Below, piece after piece: positions 25,733 to 34,695 of a DNA stretch of 64,000 nucleotides. The stretch is from Paenibacillus chibensis (GTDB lineage Bacteria > Bacillota > Bacilli > Paenibacillales > Paenibacillaceae). A program made the translations under genes and the position numbers. The stretch is from NCBI RefSeq assembly GCF_004001045.1, contig NZ_BIMK01000001.1, positions 124,001 to 188,000 on the forward strand. Reading direction: 5' to 3'. How positions within the stretch are numbered: position 1 is the stretch's first letter; the number at the start of each line of letters is the position of its first letter. The notes below the pieces were generated by a model, which worked only from the letters and a program-made list of their open reading frames with translations, ran no database searches and was not told the DNA's origin.

Positions 25733-27113
25733 AGTTCTGGACCTCCAAGCTTAGCAAATGGTCGTACTGTTGAATGATCTCCCTTGCATGTCCGTCCATG
25801 GAATATGTAAATTCCGACTCGACAATATTCTTGTTCAATCCGCTTAACAATTCATTGTTTTCCAAAATGAGCAGCAAGTTGGCTGCAAGATCACGTACGT
25901 TCGGTTCAAATATGATTCCGTTAACACCATCTCGTACAAGATCACGGATTCCGGCATGGTTGGAGACCAGCAAAGGCACGCCATAGGATAACGCCTCTAT
26001 TCCGACCAGGCCGAAAGTCTCCATTGAAATGCTCGGGATAATCAATAGGTCAATGTTTTCAAATATCGTTTCAAGTTCGTCATAGCGGTAAGTGCCGAAA
26101 AACGTGACTTGTTCGGAGATCTCCTCGTACTCCTCTGCTGACCCGCTACCGTAGATATGAAGACGCCATCCGGCTGATGTTATGCTCTTCAAATATGCCA
26201 GGCTCTCCAAGAGCAGGTAAAAGCCTTTATAATGTTCAATCGGGCCGATGTAGGCCAAAATAATGGGAGAACCTTCTCTCCGTGGAGCTTTTAGCTTCCG
26301 TTGATCCTTGATATCTCGGTGCATAATTGGGATGACCTTCCCTTGAACATCCAAATATTGAAGATAAATGGATTGGGCTAACTCGCTGTTAAAATGGAAA
26401 AAGTCGATCGACTTAAGCATCTCCAAATAATGCGTTCTCAATTTTGCATAATAATAGAAAGGATTGGGCTTCTCTGAAGCGAATCTACCGGCTGCATCCA
26501 TTTTTGCCCGGTACATCTTTTTAGTATGCATTCGTATCCGTTTGACTAATTTGCTGTCTTTCATGAGACGATACAGCTTGCTTTGAATGATATAGATGGT
26601 GAGTCCGCTATAGGCACCGGCATTGCAGTCTACGCACTTTCTTCCATCCGCATAGTCGCTGCAATGCGCCCCTTTTAAATCGATCAGATTCACTTTGGGG
26701 CAAATACCGAAGTAATCATGGCTCGTGAACAACGTACGTATGTTAAGTCTATGTGCTGCTGTAAGTAAATCTTTATGGATTCCCATCAATGTATGAAAGT
26801 GGATCACATCCGGCTTTATTTGTTGCAGAAATCGCAAATATTCCGGTTGATCCCTCATTTTCATATATTCCTTCGGCTTGCTGATTCCCCCCAGTAATGG
26901 AACCGGTAATGGATTGATGATCTCATATACTTGAACACCATGATAGGAGTGATCCTTGCGAATCTGTACGTTCCCCCATGTATAACGTCCTGGATACAGA
27001 AGTAGCACTTCATGCATCAATTCTTGCTGTGTCAGCATTAGATCCAGGCAATATTTCGTTAGACCACCTGTTCGGTAGGGTGGCAGTCCCAGGGAAACGT
27101 GTAAAATTTTCAT
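25725..27113 (-). CDS. GT4-family glycosyltransferase with cysteine insertion
   Basis: 462 residues. The N terminus ILHVSLGLPPYRTGGLTKYC and the C-terminal METFGLVGIEALSYGVPLLV identify a GT-B, GT4-type enzyme. After FTSHDYFGICPK there is a cysteine-rich stretch (cysteines in CPK, HCSDY, KCVDCNAG), much as in the enzyme encoded at 20436. An unusually long helical linker (about residues 170-260) follows. AGGAGG lies 13 bases before the ATG. The first 104 bases overlap the end of the polymerase gene. Confidence 0.87.
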   Translation of the reverse strand: MKILHVSLGLPPYRTGGLTKYCLDLMLTQQELMHEVLLLYPGRYTWGNVQIRKDHSYHGVQVYEIINPLPVPLLGGISKPKEYMKMRDQPEYLRFLQQIKPDVIHFHTLMGIHKDLLTAAHRLNIRTLFTSHDYFGICPKVNLIDLKGAHCSDYADGRKCVDCNAGAYSGLTIYIIQSKLYRLMKDSKLVKRIRMHTKKMYRAKMDAAGRFASEKPNPFYYYAKLRTHYLEMLKSIDFFHFNSELAQSIYLQYLDVQGKVIPIMHRDIKDQRKLKAPRREGSPIILAYIGPIEHYKGFYLLLESLAYLKSITSAGWRLHIYGSGSAEEYEEISEQVTFFGTYRYDELETIFENIDLLIIPSISMETFGLVGIEALSYGVPLLVSNHAGIRDLVRDGVNGIIFEPNVRDLAANLLLILENNELLSGLNKNIVESEFTYSMDGHAREIIQQYDHLLSLEVQNCD

Positions 27114-28455
27114 TGAAAAGTGCTAGCCTCCTGTCCAATTCAGCCTCGTTTCGGTCATCTGATTTCCCCAAAAAAATCATCCCATATGCCAATATAAAAA
27201 AGGTATAGATACAAATGCTGTAGTATTGATTTGGATTAAAATTAACGGTTATAAAATTCCCCAGCATAAGCGATACAGGGAACCAGGCTTCTCCCTTGTA
27301 TACCTTCAGGCTCCAGATAAATAATAAAAAATAGATCAATAAAAACAAAGCAAAGCTGAATATGCCCTGCTCAATAAGGATGTTCAGAAACTGCGAATGC
27401 AGCACAATATCTTCGAGTCCATAGTGATTTTCGACGTAAGACACATATTGCCCGGCTCCTATGCCAAACCAAGGATGATCCTTCATTACAATAATCGCTT
27501 CAGAAAACTGACTAAAACGGTTTGACTGCGTATCCCCCCGATCGACAAACAGCACCTGATAAATATCTTTATAGAAAACTTGAAACGCAATAAAAGCAGC
27601 TAAGATCGTCGCTATACCTATCAAGCATCTTTTCAGCCAATGATGGATGTTTCCCTTATGGGATGAAACAAGGTATACCAGCATCTGGATGCAAATCGAT
27701 AAATAGCCGATCCGCGTAAAAGTCAGCAGTACAAATACCAGATTCATAAGCAGTGCCGACAGACTTAGAAAGTTTCTTTTTTTAATGAAATAATAAAGAA
27801 GCACCGAAAAGAGGATCGCCCCTAGATTCCCTGCTCCATTACTCGCCCCAACAAATCCAAACACGCGCTTCGAAACCACAGCTCCTTCGTAGTAATTAAT
27901 GTTTTCGCTGGTGCTAAAAAGTAAAAAGGAACGATTAAAAATATATTGAAATACACCGAGAAATGAATTGAACAATGAATATACAGCTATGATTTTCATA
28001 AACGTTGAGGACTGGAAACGCATGAAAGTAAAACAATAAAACATCAGGGCCATAAAAAACAGATTCACATACACATTTACATGAAATGCATACTGGCTAA
28101 TGTCATACAAGTCAACAACGGTTCCCTGCAGCGCGAGCAGAAATAGAATACCTCCCGATAACATCAAGATGATATTCGCCCTTTTCCGATGTTCGAAGCT
28201 TGTCGTCAGAATATCCAGTTTGCTCCGAAGCAGCAGATGAACACACAGCGCACTATTGAAAACAAATAACACAACCAACGTTAAATCGATATAAATGCTT
28301 TCGTATCCTGTGTTAAAACGAATGCTGCTGACAAATGCAAGTATGAGAAAGCCGAGCACGGCAGCGTGCATACTGCTTCCTTTGAACACATGGATCATTA
28401 ACAGGGCGCCTGCCCATAAAAGAGGCAACGAAAGCAGAATCATGATTAAATACAT
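27010..28455 (-). CDS. O-antigen ligase/polymerase-like membrane protein (Wzy)
   Basis: 481 residues with about eleven or twelve hydrophobic segments and a large loop containing SNRFSQFSEAIIVMKDHPWFGIGAGQ, the Wzy_C-type signature. It probably joins lipid-linked repeat units into polymer on the outer face of the membrane. The final 50 residues, after FLGKSDDRNE, are hydrophilic, resemble no family end and overlap the next gene by 104 bases; a one-base slip near 27120 would end the protein earlier. Weak AGAGGG precedes the ATG. Confidence 0.85.
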   Translation of the reverse strand: MYLIMILLSLPLLWAGALLMIHVFKGSSMHAAVLGFLILAFVSSIRFNTGYESIYIDLTLVVLFVFNSALCVHLLLRSKLDILTTSFEHRKRANIILMLSGGILFLLALQGTVVDLYDISQYAFHVNVYVNLFFMALMFYCFTFMRFQSSTFMKIIAVYSLFNSFLGVFQYIFNRSFLLFSTSENINYYEGAVVSKRVFGFVGASNGAGNLGAILFSVLLYYFIKKRNFLSLSALLMNLVFVLLTFTRIGYLSICIQMLVYLVSSHKGNIHHWLKRCLIGIATILAAFIAFQVFYKDIYQVLFVDRGDTQSNRFSQFSEAIIVMKDHPWFGIGAGQYVSYVENHYGLEDIVLHSQFLNILIEQGIFSFALFLLIYFLLFIWSLKVYKGEAWFPVSLMLGNFITVNFNPNQYYSICIYTFFILAYGMIFLGKSDDRNEAELDRRLALFNENFTRFPGTATLPNRWSNEILPGSNADTARIDA

Positions 28456-28465
28456 AATAACCCTC

Positions 28466-29701
28466 TTAACGTTTTATTTTCTGATCCATAAATCTGATAA
28501 TGCGCTCCGCTTGCAGCGTTCTGCCGAACTCCATTCGTTCGGAAAAATCAAACGTCAATTGGAGCATACGCTGGAGCGTATCCGCTACTTCCGCACTGTC
28601 ATGTACCGCACATTCGCCGTATCGGCCGCTAATGAGCGATCGGAGCTCCTCATCTTTCGTAACAGCCAGTACCGGCTTGCATGCTCCGATATATTCAAAG
28701 GTTTTACCGGGAATTGCATAATGGCTCCCGTTTGGGTGGGTAAGAATGACCGCGATGTCTGAAGCAGTAAGCAATGACACGGCTGTTTCATGATCAACGC
28801 TTCCCATGATTCGCACCTCCACCCCTTCACCTGGAATTTTCAAACTGTGGATGTCTTCATAAGCCTTTCGATCCAATAGGCCTATCACCTGAAACACAAC
28901 CTTGATTCCGGTCTGTTGATGAAACAATGATAAACCTTCGACAAATACTCGAATGCTTCTTCCTTTGTAAATGGAGCCGATATGCGATAAGATCAGCTGA
29001 TCCCCCGAATTTCTGATGCCTCTATAGCTGCAATCATAAAAGTATTCTTCATCAAATCCATTACGGATAAGTTCAATGTCCATACTTGGATGCTGCTTCC
29101 GATAGTATTGTTGAATCCCCGCGGATACGGCGACAATACCGTCCGCTATGGACAATTTGTTTTCGACCCGCTTGAGAATGAATCGCGGTTGCCCTTGCCC
29201 AATATCGTGATTCAGAATGTCTCGGATTTCGATAATGGTTGCCGCAGATGGTAGAAGCTGCTGCAAATATTCCGCGAGATACAAACCATATACATCGGGA
29301 ATCGTCGTGTAGATCGCCGCTACCTCTTTTTCGGTCATTGAAGATAATTTTTGGTACAGATCTCGGTTCAGCCTTCTGAAAGTAAATTTACTAAACTTAT
29401 AATTAGCCCAAGAACTCACAATCCAGTTTCTGCGGATAATCCTCCCTAAATATTTTTTACCGATCCCAGAGCGCGCCGGCTTGCCATGCGCTTCAGAAAG
29501 ATTTGAAAACCGGCTATCCAATGTAACAAACGTGTAGCTCTCTGTGGCAAAAGGGACAGGAGATTCACCGTATTTCCGGTTATGAATGGCAATAATGTCA
29601 TACTTGTCAGCCAGATGTTTCATCAGACCTAAGTACCTTACAGAAGCTACTACAGGCTGACCTTCACGATAATCGGAGATCACAATAATAATCTGCTTCA
29701 A
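28466..29701 (-). CDS. Glycosyltransferase (GT4-like)
   Basis: 411 residues if started at the TTG that overlaps the upstream stop (TTGA), preceded by GAGGCGGAG. The open frame runs 46 codons further upstream inside the previous gene, but those residues are basic and unlike a protein start. The mature start LKQIIIVISDYREGQPVVASVRYLGLMK fits a GT-B first strand and helix. The C-terminal domain has HIGSIYKGRS and ETAVSLLTASDIAVILTHP then GKTFEYIGACKPVLAV. Sugar and linkage are unknown. Confidence 0.83.
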   Translation of the reverse strand: MKQIIIVISDYREGQPVVASVRYLGLMKHLADKYDIIAIHNRKYGESPVPFATESYTFVTLDSRFSNLSEAHGKPARSGIGKKYLGRIIRRNWIVSSWANYKFSKFTFRRLNRDLYQKLSSMTEKEVAAIYTTIPDVYGLYLAEYLQQLLPSAATIIEIRDILNHDIGQGQPRFILKRVENKLSIADGIVAVSAGIQQYYRKQHPSMDIELIRNGFDEEYFYDCSYRGIRNSGDQLILSHIGSIYKGRSIRVFVEGLSLFHQQTGIKVVFQVIGLLDRKAYEDIHSLKIPGEGVEVRIMGSVDHETAVSLLTASDIAVILTHPNGSHYAIPGKTFEYIGACKPVLAVTKDEELRSLISGRYGECAVHDSAEVADTLQRMLQLTFDFSERMEFGRTLQAERIIRFMDQKIKR

Positions 29702-30909
29702 TAGACTCCGCCTCTTTGCAAAAGGTATTTGCCTTGCATGACGGGCAAGTTCACCGCGCCCTGCAATACAGCGAATTTTCGGTGATCGGGTGCAAGAATA
29801 TGCATTCCTTTGCTGTCTTCTACTTGAAGCGATATTTGCCAATTCTCATACCGCAGATCATGTACGAGTTCAAAACCGGACTCATCTATCTGAACCAATT
29901 TTATATGATCACGGAGATTCACATAGTCTGCTAGCTCGGTCCCGGTACAGTACCATACCTTTTTAGTGGCCAGATAACGAAATATCTCGACCAGACTGTT
30001 TCGATCATGAAAGATATTCGGATGCTGTATTTTGCCGTCATCTCTGGATGGAGCGATATGCTCCTGAATGCTGATGACGAGGCGATGCTTCAGCAGGTAA
30101 TCAAGTTTACGCAGCCGATAACGAATCAGTGGTCTCTTCAATGCTCTCTTGGCGATTCCTTTGAACGAATAATCCGGACTTGTCAGCCCTCTTAACAATC
30201 CACCGTTAACCGTTGAAGGGATATCAATCACGCCATTCGCACCAAAACGCTTGATTTCATACCGGGAAATCGGGTCCGCATCCTCACCGTAGTCCGGTCC
30301 ATCGCCCATGTCCTCATATCCGTGGTTCCAATACCGGCACCACCAAGTAAAGCCTGAGCGATCAATGCTTTCGTCGGCCAGCTTACTCCCTGCATAACCG
30401 CAGTATTTCCCGCCCGAAGGCCTTTCTCCGGCTGCATTTTGAAAAGTCACCAGGCCGGCACGGATCGTTTCCACTGCCTCTTCAATGGTGTGAAATGTAT
30501 GCCATTCCTGTACAAAATCCCGCGCCGCTTCACCTGGATTTCCATGAGTCGTACCATGATAGGCAAGCTCAAATTTCGGATGCTGATGTATGAATTTGAA
30601 AAACCCTCTGCTTTCCTCATCTGCATCCAAAGGCCTCGAGATTTGCTGATACAACGGATGAACGCTAATTCCAGCTCGGATACCTACCGGTACGAAGAAT
30701 GTCACCTTTACTTCGGGAAAGAGAGCAAGAATTTGTTCATTCAAATAACGAAAGGATGACTTTTCTTCACGTTTGAAGAAACCCCAGTCATCCCCCCATT
30801 CCCTATATCCTTTATTTCCGGTATCAACCCATGTATTACATAAATCATCGATCATAAATATGACGGGTGATTCGGCATTATTAAACCATTTACATATCGA
30901 AATCCGCAT
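29698..30909 (-). CDS. Polysaccharide deacetylase-like protein (NodB fold)
   Basis: About 403 residues. The first half carries the metal-site elements of carbohydrate esterase family 4-like enzymes: the Asp pair in FMIDDLCNTW (D21-D22) and the HxxxH motif in AYHGTTHGN (H118, H122). It may remove N-acetyl groups from sugars of the polymer or its precursor. The C-terminal 130 residues form an extra domain with no recognised motif. No signal peptide is seen. The ATG follows AGGGGAA; a GTG one codon upstream is an alternative. Confidence 0.75.
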   Translation of the reverse strand: MRISICKWFNNAESPVIFMIDDLCNTWVDTGNKGYREWGDDWGFFKREEKSSFRYLNEQILALFPEVKVTFFVPVGIRAGISVHPLYQQISRPLDADEESRGFFKFIHQHPKFELAYHGTTHGNPGEAARDFVQEWHTFHTIEEAVETIRAGLVTFQNAAGERPSGGKYCGYAGSKLADESIDRSGFTWWCRYWNHGYEDMGDGPDYGEDADPISRYEIKRFGANGVIDIPSTVNGGLLRGLTSPDYSFKGIAKRALKRPLIRYRLRKLDYLLKHRLVISIQEHIAPSRDDGKIQHPNIFHDRNSLVEIFRYLATKKVWYCTGTELADYVNLRDHIKLVQIDESGFELVHDLRYENWQISLQVEDSKGMHILAPDHRKFAVLQGAVNLPVMQGKYLLQRGGVY

Positions 30910-30966
30910 CACTATTCCCCTTACCTGTGTGAATATTTTCAGTCTTCCCGAGCTTCGAAGTATTCG

Positions 30967-32082
30967 TCACAGTACCTTATCCACTCCTTTCGCCGCTCTT
31001 ATCCCTCTCCGGGTTTGAACGAGCAGTTCGACCAATCTTGCCCAGTGACTGTTGCGGTTCCAGAGTGTAAAGGAATAGGTCACGACAAACTGATCCGTCC
31101 ATTTATACTTCCAGGGATAGCTGCCTGCACCCATGTCAATCGTTGTTATCTGCTCCTGATCATGCAGCGTTCGGATCAGCTCTAGCATGAGAACGTCGAA
31201 TACCCCATACTGGGCATATGCGGGATCATAGCCTGTATTCCAGCCATAAAGCACGCCATTCATCAAATAATGCACCTGATACGCGATAATCGATCCTTGA
31301 TCACTTTCAAGATAGGCAACGATAACATGTTCATTTTCATGAAACATGCATTTATAAAAATCTTCATTATTTTGTCCTTCAAAAATACTTTTTCTTTCCA
31401 ATCTTCCTTTCTCTTGAAGGAGATACATCTTTTCATTCTTATGAACTTGCGAGATCCTATTGTAAATAGCTTCATTTTCGCTGCCGCTGGTCAGCTTAAA
31501 CTCGTAACCGATATCCTTGCGCAATTTATTAAGCTTATACCTAGCCTTGGTGTTTAAAGGTTGACGCTCCTCCTGTCTGGAGGTTTTCAATGATTTCAAA
31601 TTAATCTGAGGACATGTCGTCAAATAGCTGATGCTGCTGTTATATCGATTATGCCGCAGCAAATAATACAGCAGCGTACTATCCTTGGACAAATGCGACA
31701 ATTCAATTTTATCCCACTTGCCTGCATGCTCTTCTATGGAACTGAACAGCTCCTTGATCACCGTACGCGGAGAATGTTTTTCCGAATCCACAATAAAGTT
31801 AAAATAATCGCCTCTGCCTATAAAACACAAAACGCTGTGCTTGAACACCTTTTTATCCGACTTCCTAATCATCAACGGTGCAATTCCCGCAAGCAGACTA
31901 TCCCTGAAGCAGCAAATAATAAACAGTTCATATTTATCGTTTTTTCCATACGTTTGCCACCAGGAAAAACTAAACCGAAAAGTGTTGTAATAAGAATTTT
32001 CAGGACTCAGCCTCTCCAGCCTTTCCCATTCAGTCTTCAAGCTCCTGAATCCTTCCAGACTCTGGATAATTTGAATGCTCAT
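30967..32082 (-). CDS. GNAT/FemAB-like acyltransferase (BioF2-like family)
   Basis: 371 residues with two GNAT-like halves. The N-terminal half (SPENSYYNTFRFSFSWWQTY) and the C-terminal half (VIVAYLESDQGSIIAYQVHY, GWNTGYDPAYAQYGVFDVLM, IDMGAGSYPWKYKW) fit the GNAT_acetyltransf_6 group seen in Gram-negative cellulose and exopolysaccharide loci. By analogy it transfers an acyl or aminoacyl group to a sugar. Its AT content is high compared with genes outside the operon. AAGGAG lies about 14 bases before the ATG. Confidence 0.85.
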   Translation of the reverse strand: MSIQIIQSLEGFRSLKTEWERLERLSPENSYYNTFRFSFSWWQTYGKNDKYELFIICCFRDSLLAGIAPLMIRKSDKKVFKHSVLCFIGRGDYFNFIVDSEKHSPRTVIKELFSSIEEHAGKWDKIELSHLSKDSTLLYYLLRHNRYNSSISYLTTCPQINLKSLKTSRQEERQPLNTKARYKLNKLRKDIGYEFKLTSGSENEAIYNRISQVHKNEKMYLLQEKGRLERKSIFEGQNNEDFYKCMFHENEHVIVAYLESDQGSIIAYQVHYLMNGVLYGWNTGYDPAYAQYGVFDVLMLELIRTLHDQEQITTIDMGAGSYPWKYKWTDQFVVTYSFTLWNRNSHWARLVELLVQTRRGIRAAKGVDKVL

Positions 32083-32111
32083 CTTTAATTCATTGGCTCC
32101 TTATAATAATT

Positions 32112-33587
32112 TTACGCCTCTGTTCCGGTAATCGCCTGCACCGGTTTCGGTTTTAAGAAACGCCCGAGAAGGCCTGTCAGTTCTTCTTTGGATATGAATC
32201 CAAACCAAAGGCTAAGCGCAATGAACGCTATGCTAAGAACACCATTGAACACAATTTCAAGAAACGGCGAATGGATGACAGACATATAGAGCAGATAAAC
32301 CCCATACAACGGAAGGCAAATGATCAGGTATTTATAGGGCTGTAGCGGACCCAAACCGATGGAATAGTATTTTGAACCATAATAGTAGTAGAGTCCGTTT
32401 GCCACCGCATACGAAATTACCGTTGAAAATGCAGATCCATAAATTCCCGCCACCGGAATGAAAACGAAGTTAAAGAGTACATTGATCAGCGCAGTACTTA
32501 TAATCAATACCGTGTTGATTTTCATCTTGTTCGCAATATGAAGCCCGAGAGAATAAAAATTCATCACACCTGATAGATAATAGGAAAAAGCAATAAAAGG
32601 GACAATAAAGGCCGCAGCCTCATAAGCATTTGTGGCAGCAATACGGACGGTCACATTGGCAAATAGAGAGAGCATGAGCACAACAAGCCATCCGATAAAG
32701 TTATACATCCGAAACATCTTGATGATTCGGGCCGGACCATCCGCTTCTTTATAAACAGCATACTTGAACGGTGTAAATAAGGATGCAAACGGATTAATAA
32801 ATAGAGGCTGGATGAGCATTCCAATTTTATAACCGATCGCGTAGAGCGCCACATGTGACAGGTTCATAAAGCCCTTGATTAAAAAACGGTCGCTAAGCGA
32901 AAGCACCCATCCCGAAATATTGCCAAGCATAAGGCCCGTGCCATATTTCAGCATGCTCCTCAGTTGGTTTGGATCCATCCTGGCTCTGAAGCGGCGACAA
33001 TCCAATGCAAGGATGATCATAAACACGGTACCGTTACCCAGCAACTGCGCGCCCAGGATCCCGATTATCCCCCATTTTAATACCAGAAAAAAATAAAGCG
33101 CAAAGAGCAGCGTGGCAAGCGATGCGGCGAGCTGAACCAGACCCGACAGTAAAGCTTTGAACTGCATGGCAAAGTAGCTCGAATAAATCAGGTTCAAGCA
33201 GGCTAGAACGGAACTCATCACGACGAAAGGAAGATACAAATGATGCGAATCTCCTCTGCCTAATATCCAAGGATACAGGATGGGATTGACTCCCCACATC
33301 AAAACGGTTACGCCTGCGCCCCAAACAAACGAAAAGGTGAGCGTGGTATTCTTCAATTGATTATGGTTTTCAAATTCGTTGAAATATCTTACCATACCTG
33401 AATAAACACCCAGCGTAATTCCGATAGCGAGCAGCTGCTGAATGCTCATGATCAGATCGTATTGTCCATACGCTTCTTGCGAAAGATTATGGGTATATAA
33501 AGGAATCAAGATCAAATTCATGAACTGTCCAAGCAAAGCAAAGCAAAAATAGACCAAGCCGTTCGAGCGAATTGTTTTACTTTCCAT
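32112..33587 (-). CDS. Polysaccharide repeat-unit flippase (Wzx, MOP superfamily)
   Basis: 491 residues with about fourteen hydrophobic segments. The N-terminal NGLVYFCFALLGQFMNLILI and TLGVYSGMVRYFNEFE stretches are typical of Wzx-type lipid-sugar flippases. It would move the undecaprenyl-linked repeat unit across the membrane before polymerisation. It overlaps the next glycosyltransferase gene by 11 bases. Together with the Wzy-like protein and the Wzz/kinase pair it defines a Wzx/Wzy-dependent pathway. Confidence 0.92.
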   Translation of the reverse strand: MESKTIRSNGLVYFCFALLGQFMNLILIPLYTHNLSQEAYGQYDLIMSIQQLLAIGITLGVYSGMVRYFNEFENHNQLKNTTLTFSFVWGAGVTVLMWGVNPILYPWILGRGDSHHLYLPFVVMSSVLACLNLIYSSYFAMQFKALLSGLVQLAASLATLLFALYFFLVLKWGIIGILGAQLLGNGTVFMIILALDCRRFRARMDPNQLRSMLKYGTGLMLGNISGWVLSLSDRFLIKGFMNLSHVALYAIGYKIGMLIQPLFINPFASLFTPFKYAVYKEADGPARIIKMFRMYNFIGWLVVLMLSLFANVTVRIAATNAYEAAAFIVPFIAFSYYLSGVMNFYSLGLHIANKMKINTVLIISTALINVLFNFVFIPVAGIYGSAFSTVISYAVANGLYYYYGSKYYSIGLGPLQPYKYLIICLPLYGVYLLYMSVIHSPFLEIVFNGVLSIAFIALSLWFGFISKEELTGLLGRFLKPKPVQAITGTEA

Positions 33588-34695
33588 AACCCCACTTCAC
33601 CGCACCGCGGTTTTTCCCTTCCTTACCGGTAATTTGGCGATAAATTTCGATGAGCTTCGGGCCGTAATCCTCCATCCGGACGTTTCCGGCGTCCCGTTTG
33701 CAGGCTTCATAATGATTCAGTACATGCATCACTTTTGCGAAGAGATCTTTCGAATTCCGGGATTGAAACTCTATTGTTCCCTGCGGCCGCTCGCAAACAT
33801 CGCTTGCTATCGAAGGTACGGAGCACTGAAGGGCTTCAGCAATGGACACGCCATAACCATCAGTACATGTCGGACGTACAAAGAGGTGACTTTTCATAAG
33901 AATAGGATAGAAGGGGGCATCTATGACCTCGTAAAAGTAAAAATGATTCTCCAGGCCATATCCCTTGATCCGATCCTTTAACTGATCATAATACGCCCGC
34001 TCAAGGATACTTTGCTCGGGAACCCCCATGACAGCAAAAACAAGCCGGATATGATGGGAAATGCATACCAGCTCTTTCATCAGCTCGATCAATAGATCCA
34101 AGCCATATAAATCCTCGTTCCGGTAGAAACGGACATAACCATTTGCACTAATCACGATCTCCGCATCTTCCATGAATCCGATTACCTCGGACGGTATTTT
34201 CACCATATCTTTCTGACTTACCCGGGGGCGGATATAAGCCGGAAGAGTTCGTACCTTATTCTCATCCAAGCCCATATCCAACAGCTTTTGAGTCGTCGAT
34301 TCACTTACCGATGCAATATAATCGATCGACTTCAAGCTTCTGATCAGCAGCCAGCGGGAGATGAATCGGGAATGATCGATTTGGGAGGCAAGGCTGTCTC
34401 CGTGAACCGTAAGCATTATCTTTTTCCCGACGAGTGCGTACAACCCCAGCATCATACGGAGTCTTCTATCGATCGTATGAAAATGAAATAGGTCCCCTCT
34501 AATAAAGAGAACCTTGCACATGAATCTTTTAAAACTCGTAATGGAATGAATATGCCTTGCAGAATCACTCACCTTGGCTTCATTGTAAACAACGTAGTCT
34601 ATACCTTCATCATGTAAAATGCTGCAAAGCCTGTCGATGTGAACAGATATTCCTCCGAGGGGCGGTGGAACAGGACCGATCAAAACGATCTTCAT
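33577..34695 (-). CDS. GT4-family glycosyltransferase
   Basis: 372 residues. It begins IVLIGPVPPPLGGISVHIDRL, the glycine-rich acceptor-side start of GT4 enzymes, and carries DGYGVSIAEALQCSVPSIASD near the C terminus with the expected Glu for nucleotide-sugar binding. AGGAGG lies before the ATG, and the start overlaps the stop of the adenylating-enzyme gene by 4 bases. Sugar specificity is unknown. Confidence 0.88.
   Translation of the reverse strand: MKIVLIGPVPPPLGGISVHIDRLCSILHDEGIDYVVYNEAKVSDSARHIHSITSFKRFMCKVLFIRGDLFHFHTIDRRLRMMLGLYALVGKKIMLTVHGDSLASQIDHSRFISRWLLIRSLKSIDYIASVSESTTQKLLDMGLDENKVRTLPAYIRPRVSQKDMVKIPSEVIGFMEDAEIVISANGYVRFYRNEDLYGLDLLIELMKELVCISHHIRLVFAVMGVPEQSILERAYYDQLKDRIKGYGLENHFYFYEVIDAPFYPILMKSHLFVRPTCTDGYGVSIAEALQCSVPSIASDVCERPQGTIEFQSRNSKDLFAKVMHVLNHYEACKRDAGNVRMEDYGPKLIEIYRQITGKEGKNRGAVKWGYGK

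Noticed and set aside
29702..29842. N-terminal extension of the glycosyltransferase at 28466
   Set aside because: It lies inside the deacetylase gene; a TTG start with a ribosome site at the gene junction is more convincing.
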